The position numbers were made by a program, and so were the translations under genes. 64,000 bases of DNA from Amborella trichopoda (taxonomy: Eukaryota > Streptophyta > Magnoliopsida > Amborellales > Amborellaceae). Below, piece by piece: positions 24,906 to 37,049 of this stretch (the first letter of the stretch is position 1; every line of letters begins with the position of its first letter). The notes beneath the pieces were generated by a model. It searched no databases and was not told the origin of the DNA. It was given only the letters and a program-made list of their open reading frames with translations. The DNA lies in assembly GCF_000471905.2 (NCBI RefSeq), contig NW_006499751.1, forward strand, positions 5,324,680 through 5,388,679, in the 5' to 3' direction.

Positions 24906-25195
24906 AGAAAAACAAGACCATGGGGGAAAGTCAGAGAAATAACAAGACCCAAAAGACCTCCCAGGGAGACATCAAGCAGATCCAGCTGATGCATTGTACC
25001 TCTTGTGGGAAGTAGGCCCATGTGGTTCTGAGTGCTAGCTAAATACAAAAGCATGTTGCAACTGTGGCAAGTCAAGCCACCTAGTTAGAGACTGCCCTAC
25101 ATTGAAGAATGAGCCCAAACCCAAGACTCAGGATCAGGCCTTTGCACGTGATGGGGAAGGAGTTAAGGCCTCGACTTCGGAGAACTAGAATGTCT
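24906..25195 (+). pseudogene. Fragment of a Tekay-type gag with two CCHC knuckles
   Basis: Two classical C-x2-C-x4-H-x4-C knuckles follow one another. The first (about 24995) reads CTSCGK, a stop, then AHVVLS and has lost the last Cys; the second (about 25054-25095) is intact, CCNCGKSSHLVRDC. This differs in type from the C-x2-H knuckles of the surrounding Tat element, so it belongs to a different retrotransposon. The fragment ends at TAG near 25185, with no protease or RT after it. Confidence 0.75.
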
Positions 25196-25474
25196 TTTGA
25201 TTGTAATGTGAAATCTACAATGTTGTTGGACCTTGTTTCCTCTCACTATTAAAGTAACACTATATTCTGGCACATATAAGAGAATTTGAACTGTTATTGT
25301 CTGACTGTACTTAAATTGTGTGCGATTGATTGGGGATCTTATGGAGATCCTTTTAGCATGATAACTGTGTGAAACTTTGCTTGAGGGGTATGCCCTATCC
25401 CATATAGTTGAGAACCTATGCATGCCATGTGATGGAAGTGATAAGTATTATATGATATGACCATGACTGATGCT

Positions 25475-26640
25475 TGTAGGTTGTCTGCTTTGAGCGTATT
25501 GCAGGACCTGATATTTTGATTATATTGTGGTGCCTACTTTGAGTGTATTGTAGGACCCGACTATGTGATACTGATAGGGTGCCTACTTTGAGCATATTGC
25601 AAGACCTAATATTGTGATTGTACCGTGGTGCCTACTTTGAGTGTATTGTAGGACCCGACTGTGATACTGGTGGGGTGCATGGTTCGAGCGTAATGCAGGT
25701 CTTGATATTTTGATTGTACCGTGGTTCCTACTTTGAGCATATTGTAGGACCCGACTATGTGATACTAATAGGGTGACTGCTTTGGGCATATTGCAGGACC
25801 TGATATTGTGATTGTACCGTGGTGCCTACTTTGAGCGTATTGTAGGACCCGACTATGTGATACTGATAGGGTGCCTTCTTTGAGTGTATTTTAGGACCTA
25901 ATATTGTGATTGTATCGAGGTGCCTTCTTTGAGCGTATTGTAGAACCCGGCTATGTGATACTGATAGGGTGCCTACTTTGAGCATAGTGCAGGGCCTGAC
26001 CTTGTAATTCTATGGTGCATGCTTTGAGCATATTGCCTGACCATACTATGATATGTGATTGATTAGCATTATTTGAGCGTATTGCATGACCATACTGTGA
26101 TATGTGATTGATTGGCATACTTTGAGCGTATTGCATGACCATACTGTGATATGTGATTGATTGGCATGCTTTGAGCATATTGCATGACTAAACTGTGGTA
26201 TGTGATTGATTGGCATTCTTTGAGCATATTGCATGAGCATACTATGATATGTGATTGATTGGCAGGCTTTGAGCATATTGCATGGTCATACTGTGATATG
26301 TGATTGATTGGCATGCTTTGAGCGTATTGCATGACCATACTGTGATATGTGATTGATTGGCATGCTTTGAGAGTATTGCATGACCATACTGTGACATGTG
26401 ATTGATTGACATGCTTTGAGTGTATTGCATGACCATACTGTGATATGTGATTGATTGGCATGCTTTGAGCGTATTGCAGGACCTGATATTGTGGTTATAC
26501 CGAGGTGCCTACTTTGAGCATACTGTAGAGCTTAACTTTGTGACTGACACGGACAGAAAGCCTGCTCCAAGCTTTTAGCAGGGTCTGACTTTATGATTGA
26601 TAATAGTGAGGTGCCTGCTTGGGGCGTATTGCAGGACCTA
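25475..26640 (+). repeat. ~50-bp tandem array, about 23 copies, with higher-order structure
   Basis: The core phrase CTTTGAGCGTATTGCAGGACC recurs about every 49-52 bp. From 25475 to about 26030 two variants alternate (one with 'CCCGACTATGTGATACTG', one with 'CTGATATTGTGATTGTACC'), giving an ~100-bp unit. From about 26030 to 26480 a homogeneous 48-49-bp variant ('CATGACCATACTGTGATATG') repeats about nine times. One or two copies occur at 29335-29400 in the plus LTR, and reverse-complement copies at 41615-41790 and 42170 in the minus LTR. Confidence 0.92.
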
Positions 26641-27005
26641 GTTTTGTGACTGTAATTTTGTGTTGTGTATTTTTAGTGTATTGTATGATTAACACTTGTA
26701 AGATATCGCTTTGTAAGTATTGTCAGACCTTATTTAGAGACTGATACAGTAGTTAGCTGATAATGGTTGAACTGTTGAGACTGCCTAGAGTTGAATGACA
26801 TCATTTGATCTGTGTGTGTCAACCTGTTAATGTTAATTGGTTGGATTGATAAGGTGTCTGAATTGCTAAGATATCTGAATGGTTAGTGCATGACATTATG
26901 TGTGAGATGCTGAAAAAAGACATAGTTGAATGAGACAGTAGTGGAAGTGTGAGTACCCTTCCCCAATTGTTGGAGTTCATATGTATCATTTTGGGGACAA
27001 AATCA

Positions 27006-27022
27006 TTTTAAGGGGGGGATGA
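27006..27022 (+). promoter_or_regulatory. Polypurine tract before the 3.2-kb LTR
   Basis: TTTTAAGGGGGGGATGA lies directly upstream of TGTAAGGACC, following 'TTGGGGACAAAATCA', a context typical of the 3' end of Tekay-type elements. Confidence 0.8.
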
Positions 27023-27464
27023 TGTAAGGACCACAATTTTCTGGACTTGGACACTCACGGCAGTAGAGAGAAGGAACCACACGCCTGACGCTAAGGAAGA
27101 AGGCTAATGCCATGCGCATAATAGAGGGATCGTCGTGAGTGTAAGGATGCATCGCTACACGTGTAAAGGGCAGCACCGTTTGTGCATCGCCGCACGTGTT
27201 AGTGGTAACGCCACATGCGTGAGGACCATCACCATCTGTGTACGGGGATGTAGCGCCATCCGTGAACCAGTGCCGTCTGTGAATTGAAGAAGAGAAAGAG
27301 AACCAGCGCCACGCGTGAAAGGTGCATTGCCGCATGTGAATGAGTAATGCCATCCGTGAAATGAAGGAGCGTCGCGTGTATCAGTGACCATCGCTGTGTG
27401 TGAAAGCAGAAAGCGAGTGAGCAGTGTCGTTCAAGAAGAGTGTAGCGCAATGTGTGTTTGGTCA

Positions 27465-27562
27465 AACTTGTACAACTGTCAGCACTGCATTTGTCAATGT
27501 TGTGCATGTCAGCACCACATCTGTCAGCACCACACTTGTCAGCATCGTACTCATCAGCTACA
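27465..27562 (+). repeat. Short GTCAGCACCACA-type repeat, about 5 copies
   Basis: A 15-19-bp unit ('TGTCAGCACCACATC') returns at about 27478, 27508, 27523 and 27538, with variants. Its translation gives a Cys/His-rich peptide that only imitates a zinc motif. Confidence 0.7.
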
Positions 27563-28080
27563 ATGAACCCCACCTACTTCACCCCTCCGCCATTTTTGCT
27601 CATCTCCCTTCTTCTTCTCCCAACTTTCTCTCTCTAGATCCCAAGGGAGAACCCTTTTCTATTGTCGTTGGGGAGCCTTCCCAAGGAGGTTGAGGTGGCC
27701 TGCGTGTGGAATTTAGGAGCACCGTGAACCTAAGGTAAGAAGGCTAAGTATACAAGCATCCCTTGAATTAGTAATAATTTGATTTAGGGAATGAAAGTGG
27801 GGGAAAATGCTACGATGAAATGTGTTAGCATGAATGAATTGTGATGAGCTTGAAATCTTAGAATTTTTCCCTAAATTCCATGATCGATTGAGTCTTGTAC
27901 ATGATTCTATTTGTTGTGAAAATTTGTGTAGTTCACTTATAGGATTAGTTTAATATGAACTTGGTTTTGTATCAAGATTTGCCTTGGCTTATGAAGTATT
28001 GAATTCTCTTGAATGTGTGCTAAACTTGAGGGTGTGAAATTCTAGAACTGTAACTTTTTTTGCATCACACTTTTTAATAG

Positions 28081-28800
28081 CCAAACAATGTCCAAATCAG
28101 CCCAAAATGGTTTTTAATGAAATATGTGCTTGTCTATTTCAATCGCGCTTTTTTCACCATTTCAAAATTGTGCATGGATTAAGAGATGCTCCCTAAAATA
28201 TGGGAATGTGTCACTACCACAGTTGCAGGAATCCCAAGAACTGTCACTCATTTTGAATTGAGTTTTCGACCCACCAAATGACGTCGAAATGTTTCCAAAC
28301 CTCCATCGTTTGAAATATCTAAGTAAGCTTGAAGTTTCATCTTTTGAGGAGTTTGAAATTCCCTATGAATTGAGGGTTATGCCTCGAAATGGGGGGGCAT
28401 GTCATTGTTAATTGTTGTAGGAAATTCCAACGACTGTTACTCACCTTGTGTCTAGTTTTGGATTTATCAAACTTCATCCAAATGCCTTCAAACTACCGCC
28501 ATTTTAAAGATCTATGTGTAGATTGATAGTTGCATGTTTTAATCATTTTGAAATTCTCCCTGGATTGGAAGTTATGCCTCCGTGAAGAGGGGTACGTCAA
28601 TGTCACTCAATGTCGAGGTTTCTGGAATTGTGCCTGTTTTAGAATTAAATTGTTTTACACTCAAACTCTGCCCAATTCTATTCACGTCAGTTTAACATGA
28701 GCCTTAAGTGAGTCCATTTCAAAATATAGTTCTCAACCGCACTAAAACTCTCCACTGTTTGAGAATAACGCTCTTTTCTCATAAGGACGTCACAGTTGTG
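28081..28800 (+). repeat. Degenerate ~185-bp repeat, 4 copies, inside the LTR
   Basis: Blocks of the order 'accaaatg..ccaaat' – 'ttgaaattc..tgaattg' – 'atgcctc' – 'gttgtaggaaattccaacgactgttactca' recur at about 28081, 28270, 28450 and 28655. The same order (reverse complement) recurs five times in the minus LTR at 42287-43260. Confidence 0.6.
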
Positions 28801-30251
28801 GATAAAATGAAATTATATTCATTTGTTGAACAACTCACTAATACTTTTAGGTGACAAGTGTTACGAATGATAATTGATCAGTTTAAATGTTATTGTATGG
28901 CCTCCCTGTGATGAGCGTTATATATTAACAGGCCATGGAATTGTACGAATAATGTTTTGCAACCATGTAATAAGCAGTGCTTTGATAACTGCAAATGCCA
29001 TGCAATAGTCCTGTGATGCATGTTACTTGAATGTGACCGTGAGTTATGAATGCTAATTGACAAAGTATAAGTGCTCTGGGATAGCTCTTGTGATGGATGC
29101 CTCATGCTAAGTAGCATAGTGTACATGATAGTTGTATATTTCTGAATGAGACTCAGACTTTGTTATTGAAACTAGAACTGTCTGTCATGAGGTACTAACT
29201 GAGTGCGAGTAAATATTGATGCTTGAATGTTCTGTTCTAACACTGTTATACTGAGAGACTGACCACTACGCAATAGGGCACCCATTGGTAGTGGGTACTA
29301 TTCTGATATAATGTTATGAGAATTCCTTGGCATGCTTTGTGAGTATTGCATGGCCAAGATTGAGATTAATGGGTACCTGCTTTGAGAAGATAGTAGGGCC
29401 TACTTATGTGATTGATGCCGGTTAGGTGCATGCTCTATGATTAAGTAAGAGCATGCTCTGTTAAGATAAGAGCGTATATTGTGAAACATGTTCAGCTATA
29501 GATGAATGAATGATACTATGAAATGCATGACTGCTACGTGTTATGATGGTGTTCGTTTAGGAAAGGCCTTCTGAACTGCTAATTCTTATGATATCTATTA
29601 TTTGCACTGTGAATGTGAAGGATAATTATTGTATTGAATGAGTGAAGATTCTAATACTTGAAAGGATGCTTGTGATTGATACGCTTATGAGATTTCTGAT
29701 TTATATGACATTTTTACTGTGATAGCTTTTAATGGAGGAAACAGTTTATGACACATGGATAGATTTATTATTGATGCTTAGTATCTAGACTTACTGGGCT
29801 ATATAGCTCATTCTATCATTTTGCCATCTCTGTAGAATATTAGTCGCAGGTGGAAGGCAAGTAGCCTAGGGGGAGCAATTGACAGTTGGTACTCGAAGCT
29901 GGCAAAGACAAATTCTCCCATTGTATGTTTTCAGTGGGCAGCTCTGCCCTTGTTTTGCTTATTTGAGATATGTGTATTACTGGACCCTGATGCCCCAAAC
30001 TGAAGTGTAATATTTTGAAGAAGAATTTTATATAGTGGATTTTTGTGTATGGAATTGTCAGAATTTATTTGACTATCTGCCCTTAGAATGATTGTTTTAG
30101 TTCTTTTCCATGGTTTTCTTTGTCTATCGCATTAATAAAGCGATGTGTGCACTCCAACCTGAGTGGTATTCGCTACCTCTTAATCATGAACCCCCACTCG
30201 GTCACCCTTCGGCGTGTGCAGCAAGGGGAGGTCAGGAGCAAGGTCATGACA

Positions 30252-30640
30252 TTAAGCCTTTGGGGGATGTGCTCTAGGATGACTTCCACAAATTGGGTGA
30301 GTAGTGATTTTGCTAATCTAAAATGGGGCTTGAGCTTTTCATTTCTTATGTCGTACATTCCTTTGAGCTATCTAATTACTAGCTCGGAACCATCGTAGAC
30401 ACTCAAGTGCTCCAGGTCAATGTTGGAGGCTATCTCTAACCCAATAATGAGCGCTTGATATTCCGCTTCATTGTGCGACTCTACCTCTAAGAGAGAGAAT
30501 AACAGGGGGATGAGACCGTTATTGGGGGTAGTGAATACAATTCCCGCTCCTCCTTTTTCAGCCTGGAACGCTCCATCGAAGTGCATTTTCCATTTGGGTG
30601 AGGCTTTTGTCTGAAAGACCTCCTCGTCGGGAAGATCATC
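30252..30640 (-). pseudogene. Second (archaeal-type) RNase H domain of a minus-strand Tat element, truncated
   Basis: The frame 30892-30368 continues past the first RNase H into WKMHFDGAFQAEKGGAGIVF (first catalytic Asp, about 30590), SHNEAEYQALIIGLEIA (catalytic Glu) and LSVYDGSELVIR (about 30410), then in another frame MYDIRNEKLKPHFRLAKSLL to the LTR boundary at 30251. Two tandem RNase H domains are a mark of the Tat lineage. The third motif reads Tyr-Asp-Gly-Ser where Gly-Asp-Ser is expected, which moves the catalytic Asp by one residue. Integrase is missing because the LTR ends the fragment. Confidence 0.8.
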
Positions 30641-31209
30641 AATGAGTTGGGAACCTAGTGGCAATGAATGGGTAGCCAAGAAGTCCACTAAGGCTTGCCC
30701 TTGTACAGCCTTCTGGGAGACGTATGTGATGTTGAATGCCATGAGGAGCAATGACCATTTTGCGAGTCGCCCTGTCAGGCATGGTCTCGACATGAGGTAT
30801 TTTATCAGATCTGCTCTAGAGATAAGTTGTATCTGATGTGAAAGAAGGTAGTGATGCAATCTTTGAACTGCGAAGACCAGGGGTAAACACATCTTTCTCT
30901 TGACAAGTTGTTCTCCTCTGCCCCTTGCATCATCCTTCTTGGATAATACAAGGTTGTCTCCTTCCCATCGTTGTTGTTTTGAGCGAGTAAGGCACCGAGC
31001 GATTGATCCAACACGGTCACGTAGAGAATGAGGGGCTTTCCTAGTAATGGTGCAGAAAGGACCGGGGGTTTAAGCAAGTAACTTTTGATACTTTCAAAGG
31101 CTATTTGACATGCCTCATCCCATACGAAAGGTACCTTCTTTTTTATCAGGTGGGAGAAAGGTTGGCATTGTCCTGACAGATTAGAAATGAGCCTCCTTAT
31201 ATAGGCCAA
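30641..31209 (-). pseudogene. Tat-type first RNase H domain and RT connection
   Basis: Reads MAYIRRLISNLSGQCQPFSH, VPFVWDEACQIAFESIKSYL, then LLGKPLILYVTVLDQSLGALL, and after a shift SRADLIKYLMSRPCLTGRLA and WSLLLMAFNITYVSQKAVQG. This is the usual RNase H connection of Gypsy pol. It spans two frames (31209-30805, 30892-30640) with one shift near 30890. Confidence 0.82.
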
Positions 31210-31995
31210 TTAGCCTTGAAGAGACCTAAGTTCTCGCAAGTTGTGAGGAGGTGGAATTTCTTGAATGGCCTTGATTTTGAGAGGCTCGATTTCGAAACTC
31301 CTGTATTTGTCGATGAACCCTAGGAATTTCCCAGACTGTACACCGAAGGTGCACTTTAAGGGGTTCATCTTGAGTTGATGGAAGCGGAGTCTTTCGAATA
31401 CCTTCCCTAAGCTTCTTATATGGTCGCCCCTATCATTAGATTTGATAACGAGGTCATTGATGTAGCACTTGACTTCTTTGTGGAGCATATCCTCAAAAAC
31501 TGTGGCCATAGCTCTTTGGTATGTAGCGTAAGTGTTTTTTAGCCCGAATGGCATTATTGTATAACAATAGGCTCCTTTTGAAGTCACGAATGTTGTGGCT
31601 TCTTCATCTTCTGGGGCCATTCTTATTTAGTTATAGCCAGAATAGCCATTCATGAAGGAGAATGCTTAACAGCCGGTGGTCGAGTCGACTAGTAGCTCAG
31701 TGAATTAGAGCGAGAAGTCGTCCTTGGGGCAGGTTGAGTTCAAATCTCAAAAGTCAATGTAGACACTGATCTGTACATTCTTCTTTCTGACTAGGACGAT
31801 GTTGGCCAACCACCTTGGGTATTTGAATTCTCGAATGAATCTTGCTGCCTTGAGTTTATCCGCCTTCGCTTCGATTTGAATTTCTAATTTTGCTCTAAAC
31901 CTCCTTGATTTTTGTTTGACTGGCTTTCACGAAGGGTCGATCGCCAGCTTGTGGACTGCAACTCGCTAGTCGAGTCCTGGCATTTCTTTGTAATT
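31210..31995 (-). pseudogene. Tat-type reverse transcriptase, decayed
   Basis: In order on the minus strand: RDVFAWNYKEMPGLD (about 31990), VAVHKLAIDPS, FKYPRWLANIVLVRKKN (about 31830), then open frame 31620-31210 with TFVTSKGAYCYTIMPFGLKN, the active-site box CYINDLVIKS (about 31475) and FHQLKMNPLKCTFGVQSGKF. YxDD is YIND, so the first catalytic Asp is Asn. Stops interrupt the fingers region. Confidence 0.85.
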
Positions 31996-32994
31996 CCAAG
32001 CGAACACATCTCGTTTAGCCCTCAGGAATTCAGTGTATTCCAGTTTTTCTGCTGACGGCATGACAACGGAGATAAAAATGGGTCTCGGGTCGGCGCCATC
32101 ATCCAAATTTATTTCCTTCAGATTGTCGGTTGTGGCTTGTCTGTCATCTTCTAAAATTTCCAGGGCTTATTCTATTTCTTTTGTTTCAATCGAGGAAGGA
32201 TCTTTAACTGGTTTGTGTGTTCCTCCTGCTAGCTCTTCATGCCTCAGGTCGAGTCTTGTCTTTTCTTAGGACTCCTGGTCAAAGGATTCTTCTAAGGTGC
32301 ATCCTTGGTGGAGTACAAGCGTCTCGTGCGAAGTTGTCACGTGAGAAGCTTATTCGGCAAGAGAGGGTCGTGAAGGGAAGCACGGTCATCTTGAGTAACT
32401 GATGCCCTCTTGCTGGTGAGGCAAAGAGGTCGTGGCTTGAATGATGGCAAAAGGTGCTAGCATTCCCTTGCCATCGTTCAACCCTTGATTTTTGGAGGGC
32501 TCATAGTCCATTTTCTTCATGATTTGATGAGCTTCAAGACTATATAGGTCCCACCTAGGAATGGTGACGGCTTCTAGGAGGGGATCATTCTATGGGTTCG
32601 TTCATGTGTCTACTCACTAAATTTTCGGGGTGAACCCGGGTAAGGGTTCGGAGGTGGGTCTTAGGGGTATCCCTTCCTCTATTTTAGCCTTCCCTTTCCT
32701 TATGGCCTTTGCTCAATTGTGGGTGTCCTGCTCGTGTTGTCTCGCAGTCGAGGTTGAGGCTTGTACCTGGGGTCCACGTTACTTGTCAAGGATGCTAAAG
32801 GCATCATGAGTGTGGGAGGATGGGCAGCTCCTTGTTTCCTAACTCAAGGACTTGAGTTCTCTCTTCTGTCTTTCGAGGATAGTGATAGACAGAGTTTCAG
32901 GGATTTGAAGGGACTTGAGAGAGTTATGTTGCCATGTAGCAGGAGTCTGTCGTAGGCCATTTCTATTGTCTTTGATATGCAGTGTCTCAGGTAT
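31996..32994 (-). mobile_element. Protease-RT linker of the minus Tat element
   Basis: No recognised domain on either strand. The plus-strand ORFs at 32033-32402 and 32761-32955 lie antisense to the element and have no domain. Its position equals that of the linker in the plus element (23002-23730). Confidence 0.5.
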
Positions 32995-34060
32995 CTAGAG
33001 TACTTTGCGCTTCTTGTCGGTATGGGTCGTCGATGTCTTCCACTCTATTTTTAATGAGGATGTTATGCACAGAATTATTCCATCAGGTTTTTGCCCTGCC
33101 TCGCTTCTGCGCATCATCTTCATTTTGAGAGAGGTGGGGATGTGCAATCTTTTCATGCCTTTTTTCTTGGAAACGTCCGTAGGTGGGATTAGTTTGGCAA
33201 CTGTCAATTTATTGCGCCCATCTTTGGTCTTCACGGTTAGGGATTCTTGTGCTGCAAGACTTCGGGATGGACCTCCCTCCTCTTCTTTCTTGTTTGGGAT
33301 GTCAACGACGAGGTTCCCGTCTACTGGTGTTAGGAGAATCATCGTCATGTATCTCTCTTCCACTTGCAAAAGGTAGTCAAGAGACTTTGTCATGTCTTCG
33401 ACATCTTCGTGAGAGGTCGGAGCGGTCTCTTTTAACCGTGGATTCAAGCTCCATTTTACTAACATTTCGAGCTTTTCAGGTCGCATTCGTGAAGTAGTAT
33501 TTTGCATCAGCATATTGCAATTCAGCAATGGGGAACGGCTTTTTGTCAGCGTAGACGGTGTGTTGCATCCCGTCTCAACTGTATTTGAAACATTGATGGA
33601 GGGACAGGACCACTCCTTTCTCGTGGAGCTAGGGGCGACCGAGTAGGATGTTGTAGGAGGTGTTAGTGTGGATAACATGGAATAACGTGGTGGCATTTAA
33701 ATCTCTGATCTTAAGTTTACGTCGAATTGTTCCAGTCAGCCTTTCCCCAAACTGGTTGAATCCCTAAACAGTTATGACCATCGTTTCGAGTTGGTCTGTG
33801 CTTAGGCCAAGCCGGTTGAGAATTCTTCATGGCATTAAATTTACTGCCAATTCCCCATCCAACATGATCCTGTTGATCTAACATGCATGGAGTTTGCCTG
33901 TCACGAACAGGGGTCGGTTATGTAGTCTGTGTCCGAGTTGTAGGTCATCATCTGAAATGGTGATGGCATTGCAAATACTGAGTACCGCAAGGTCTACTTC
34001 AATTTGCTCGACTTCGGACTCGTAGACCTCCGGGGTGTAGAGTGCTTGTATGAGAGCCAT
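32995..34060 (-). pseudogene. Tat-type protease region, frameshifted
   Basis: The 34060-33878 frame (MALIQALYTPEVYESEVEQI, then LGHRLHNRPLFVTGKLHAC) aligns by eye with the plus copy at 10951-11110. The following protease core lies in broken frames between 33880 and 33700. The 233-codon frame 33696-32995 is partly out of register: its first third is a shifted reading of protease sequence, while its middle (PTSHEDVEDMTKSLDYLLQV) matches the plus copy's PSPHEDVEDI. It is no longer a working enzyme. Confidence 0.65.
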
Positions 34061-34980
34061 TCATAAATCTTCGGATAATATAAGGGCGTCGTAGATGCTG
34101 AGGAGAGCAAGAGGTTTCCTCAGATGTCTGACAATGTCGTACTTGATTTTATCAGTCTCGTGAGATGTAGCTTTTTGGCTTTCCACCACTCTTGGAGGAG
34201 TGGGCTGAGATGGATAATTTTTTAGCAGCAAGGGGTTCAGCACGTTCGCCTGCGAAGCTTGGATGGCTATTACACCTTCAGGCCGGCCGAACGAATCAAG
34301 GGGTACCATCATGGATGGAGCGAGAGGGCTAAGATTGGGTGGTGCCATCACGGTAGCTCAGACTTGGTTGGATGGCATCTCCAGTCGCGGGGGTGAAGTT
34401 CTCTCGGTTTGGCCTAACCCGAAGGAGCCTAACCCAAACACAGTTCAGTGAGAGGGCACGACAGGTTCTGGATAAGGGACTAGTGGCGGTCCTTGGTGTT
34501 TCAAAGTTTTGGACGATGGCTTTCGTAGGTCTTGTTTTAACCTCTTGCTTGATCGTAGCCACATTGCTTGATCGGAGCAGCGATATGTCCTTGATGGAAC
34601 GCTAACATGTAGCAAAGTATTAACAGTTTCGAAGTGGGTCTTCTTAGGTTTCCTAATGCTTTACCTGGGGAAGGCCGGCAGGAATCTACTGTCATGGATT
34701 TGGAACCTCGACGGCCTTTGGACCAATGTTGCAACGGGTTGTAATCGTGAAGCTTCTGGGGTGGGGCTTCCTGGACTTGTTCATGACGGCCTTGAGGCCG
34801 AAGGGTTAGCCAACTTGATCCTTCGTTGTGGGCTCAGGAGACACTGTCAATTCTTGATTCCTCTGCCCATCACAGTGGATAGAAGTTATTTCTCTTCAGC
34901 AGGTCTTCCAAAGTCAAAGAGCTCACGGTCATCGTTCGCGACTATCCTCCCTTTGCGTGGGGGGTCGCCTAGATAGCCTT
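34061..34980 (-). pseudogene. Tat-type gag C-terminal part, decayed
   Basis: Frame 34351-34061 gives a Pro-rich linker and DKIKYDIVRHLRKPLALLSI, equivalent to VKYDLIGYQRKLSTLLSI in the plus copy. Further upstream (34562-34329, 34734-34537) frames are short and basic, with no intact knuckle seen. A stop separates it from the protease segment at 34060. Confidence 0.5.
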
Positions 34981-35815
34981 CTTCGGTGCACCCTCCTTTT
35001 TGTTAGTGTGGCGCTTGTCCCTGCATGGATGTGTGTGAGCTACCGAAGTGTTTGGGATGGGCATAAGTCCGTCCCTTCGTGCTGCACTTAGGATGCCTTC
35101 CTGTCTGGTTTGGTGGGCCTTGTGGCTTCGACATATATGTGCAAGGGTCTTTGTGACCTTTTATTGATCTAAAGAGCGTGTGCCTTCATGGGCCTACCAT
35201 GTGGATTTCCCCGAGTGGCGGATTTGTCATGTGGCATGGAGGCTGTCAGTGGACCGCATGTGGTGAACTTGGTTCTGACAAGACCCAAGGTGGCTGAAGG
35301 AATCCAGATGGGTTGCCATCCACCACAAATTGCCATCGCGATCGTTAGGCCATCAGCGGTGACGAGAGTGCGTGTGAAGGAGGAATGTCCTGTGCGGACG
35401 GAGAGTGGGACGGGTCGTCCCACTTTACAGGCGTCAGTGGAGGTGATAGCCTTGTTGGGGTTCACTGAGTGGTAGGGAAGCCCACATCTAGGCCTACAAC
35501 TGACTAGGTGTCAGTCGTGAAGGCGTGAAAGAGCGACCGCGATGCAATCCTTGGAGGTAACCCTAGTGGGTTCCCTCTGGTCAAAGGTGGAGGAAGGAGT
35601 AGCAGCGCAGATGCCCATACTCCGTGCCACCCTAGATTGGACTACGGTGACAAGGCCAGTTAACCCACTTGTGCATGAATGAGTCACCGATATGGGGATG
35701 AAAAAGTCTCCGTTTTAGAGGAGAGAAGAAGAGTGGGAATCTATCAAGATTTTTAAAAAGAGAGGAAAAGAGGATTTTTGTCTGAAACAGTCCGAGCCAA
35801 CTATAGGGTGGTATG
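34981..35815 (-). mobile_element. Leader / N-terminal gag region of the minus Tat element, no clear ORF
   Basis: Between the primer-binding site and the recognisable gag linker there is no motif. The overlapping plus and minus ORFs around 35170-35475 are mutual shadows with no domain. Confidence 0.4.
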
Positions 35816-35833
35816 TCCCCAGTGGAGTCGTCA
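35816..35833 (-). promoter_or_regulatory. Primer-binding site of the minus Tat element
   Basis: On the minus strand TGACGACTCCACTGGGGA follows LTR-like sequence ending ..CGACCA. It differs by one base from TGGCGACTCCACTGGGGA, which I recall as typical of Ogre/Tat-type elements. Confidence 0.75.
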
Positions 35834-35835
35834 GT

Positions 35836-36670
35836 TGGTCGGGGCCTGATTTTCTCTGGTTCCCTCGCACAGGGACGTGGGGAGAAGATCCTCTCTCAAA
35901 CAACCGTCAAAGGCTCACGCGTGTGGCGCGTTGGGTGAGGCGGGTGCGCTAGCTTTCTAGAGTACAGATAGGCTACCAACAAAGAGAGAGATTTTACAAC
36001 AGGGAAGTGATTCGCTTATCTCGATATTGCGGGTTCGTGGCACATGCCGGGGCGGGTCGCCCTCTTAGATCACTTACGAAAACCCTCTGGCTATTCACCA
36101 GCGTGGTTTGGTTAGGGAGTCTCTTGAGACGCTACGACCCTCTTCTCTCCTCTCAAGTCTAGGTTTTGATGGATGTCTTGATTCTTCGTTCCGAGATTGG
36201 CCTTCTTTTCGTCGATTCAACAAGTGAGTGGGGAAATTTGTCGTTCTTATCAGGTTGTCAAAGCGAGGATGAGGGATTAGATGCGGACACACACCAGTTT
36301 GAGCCTTTTTCGGTTTGCTCGGGTCTGCGCAGTCTTGGACGTACATGGGACTATGAGTGTGGGAGAAGAAGAGAGAAAGTTTCGGAAACAATAAACATCT
36401 TCAAGAATAGGAAAGTGCATGCCCGCACTATCGGGGGTATTTTCCTCTCTTGTAAAAGTTTTCTTTCTCCTCACCTTGGGATGCTAGGGCTAAGAGAACA
36501 GACAAGTAGAATCAAGAGTAATGCCTCTTCTTTATTGAATTGTAATCACCTTTTTACAATTGACTTAAGCCTGTTTATAGAGAGTTTTCCACAAAAAGGG
36601 GTGGACACTCAAAAACTAAGCCTAAATACAATTAAAAGTAATTAAAATAAATTCCTAAAATTAGGTACAG
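35836..36670 (-). mobile_element. 5' LTR of the minus Tat element
   Basis: In the minus sense it contains a TATA box (CTCTCTATAAACAGG, about 36590) and a polyadenylation signal (CAATAAAGAAG, about 36535), and ends CCCCGACCA just before the primer-binding site. The upper border is placed at a TGTACC near 36670 and is uncertain. The ORF at 36166-36645 plus is antisense and has no domain. Confidence 0.65.
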
Positions 36671-37049
36671 TGACCAAAATTTCCTTTAAGTTCTTCTACG
36701 TGAATGACAGACTCGTCCTTTCTTGAGAAGCCTGCCGCCATGATCAAACTTTGAGAGCTCTTCCCGAGAAATTGTAGCATGAGTTTGGTTGATCTTTAGC
36801 TGTATCTTGTTGTTTGTTTTCTTGTGATCATTTTAATGTCTTTTGAACGTGTTGCGGCAATCTCCTTCGTGAGTGGAGGTACTCAGTTGGTGTCTATGAA
36901 CTCTTTTGATGATCTCTGTGGCGTTTCTGAATCGATTGCGATCCTGTAGAAGGTTTTCTTTGAGTGCTTTTTGCAAGAGGTTTTGATTTTTTTCTACATT
37001 GTTTCTTGGACTTTTGGTGGATTGTCGAAAAAGGGATTTCCAGTAATGG

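Larger units (their letters stand above)
25196..27022 (+). mobile_element. Non-coding internal region of a Tekay-derived element
   Basis: Between the gag fragment and the polypurine tract there is no pol, only the tandem array and unrecognised sequence. Together with the gag fragment and the long LTR this looks like a non-autonomous derivative that would need proteins from a full element. The 5' LTR of this copy is not identified. Confidence 0.55.
27023..30251 (+). mobile_element. Full-length 3.2-kb Tekay-like 3' LTR
   Basis: It starts TGTAAGGACCACAATTTTC after a polypurine tract and ends CATGACA at 30251, giving 3229 bp with TG..CA ends. The interior has a GC-rich 5' block of GTG/CGCC phrases (27050-27420), a short CAGCACCAC repeat (27465-27562), degenerate ~185-bp repeats (28081-28800), and the conserved 'TTACTGGGCTATATAGCTCAT' block near 29785. 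The right flank is coding sequence of a minus-strand Tat element, which it interrupts. Confidence 0.85.
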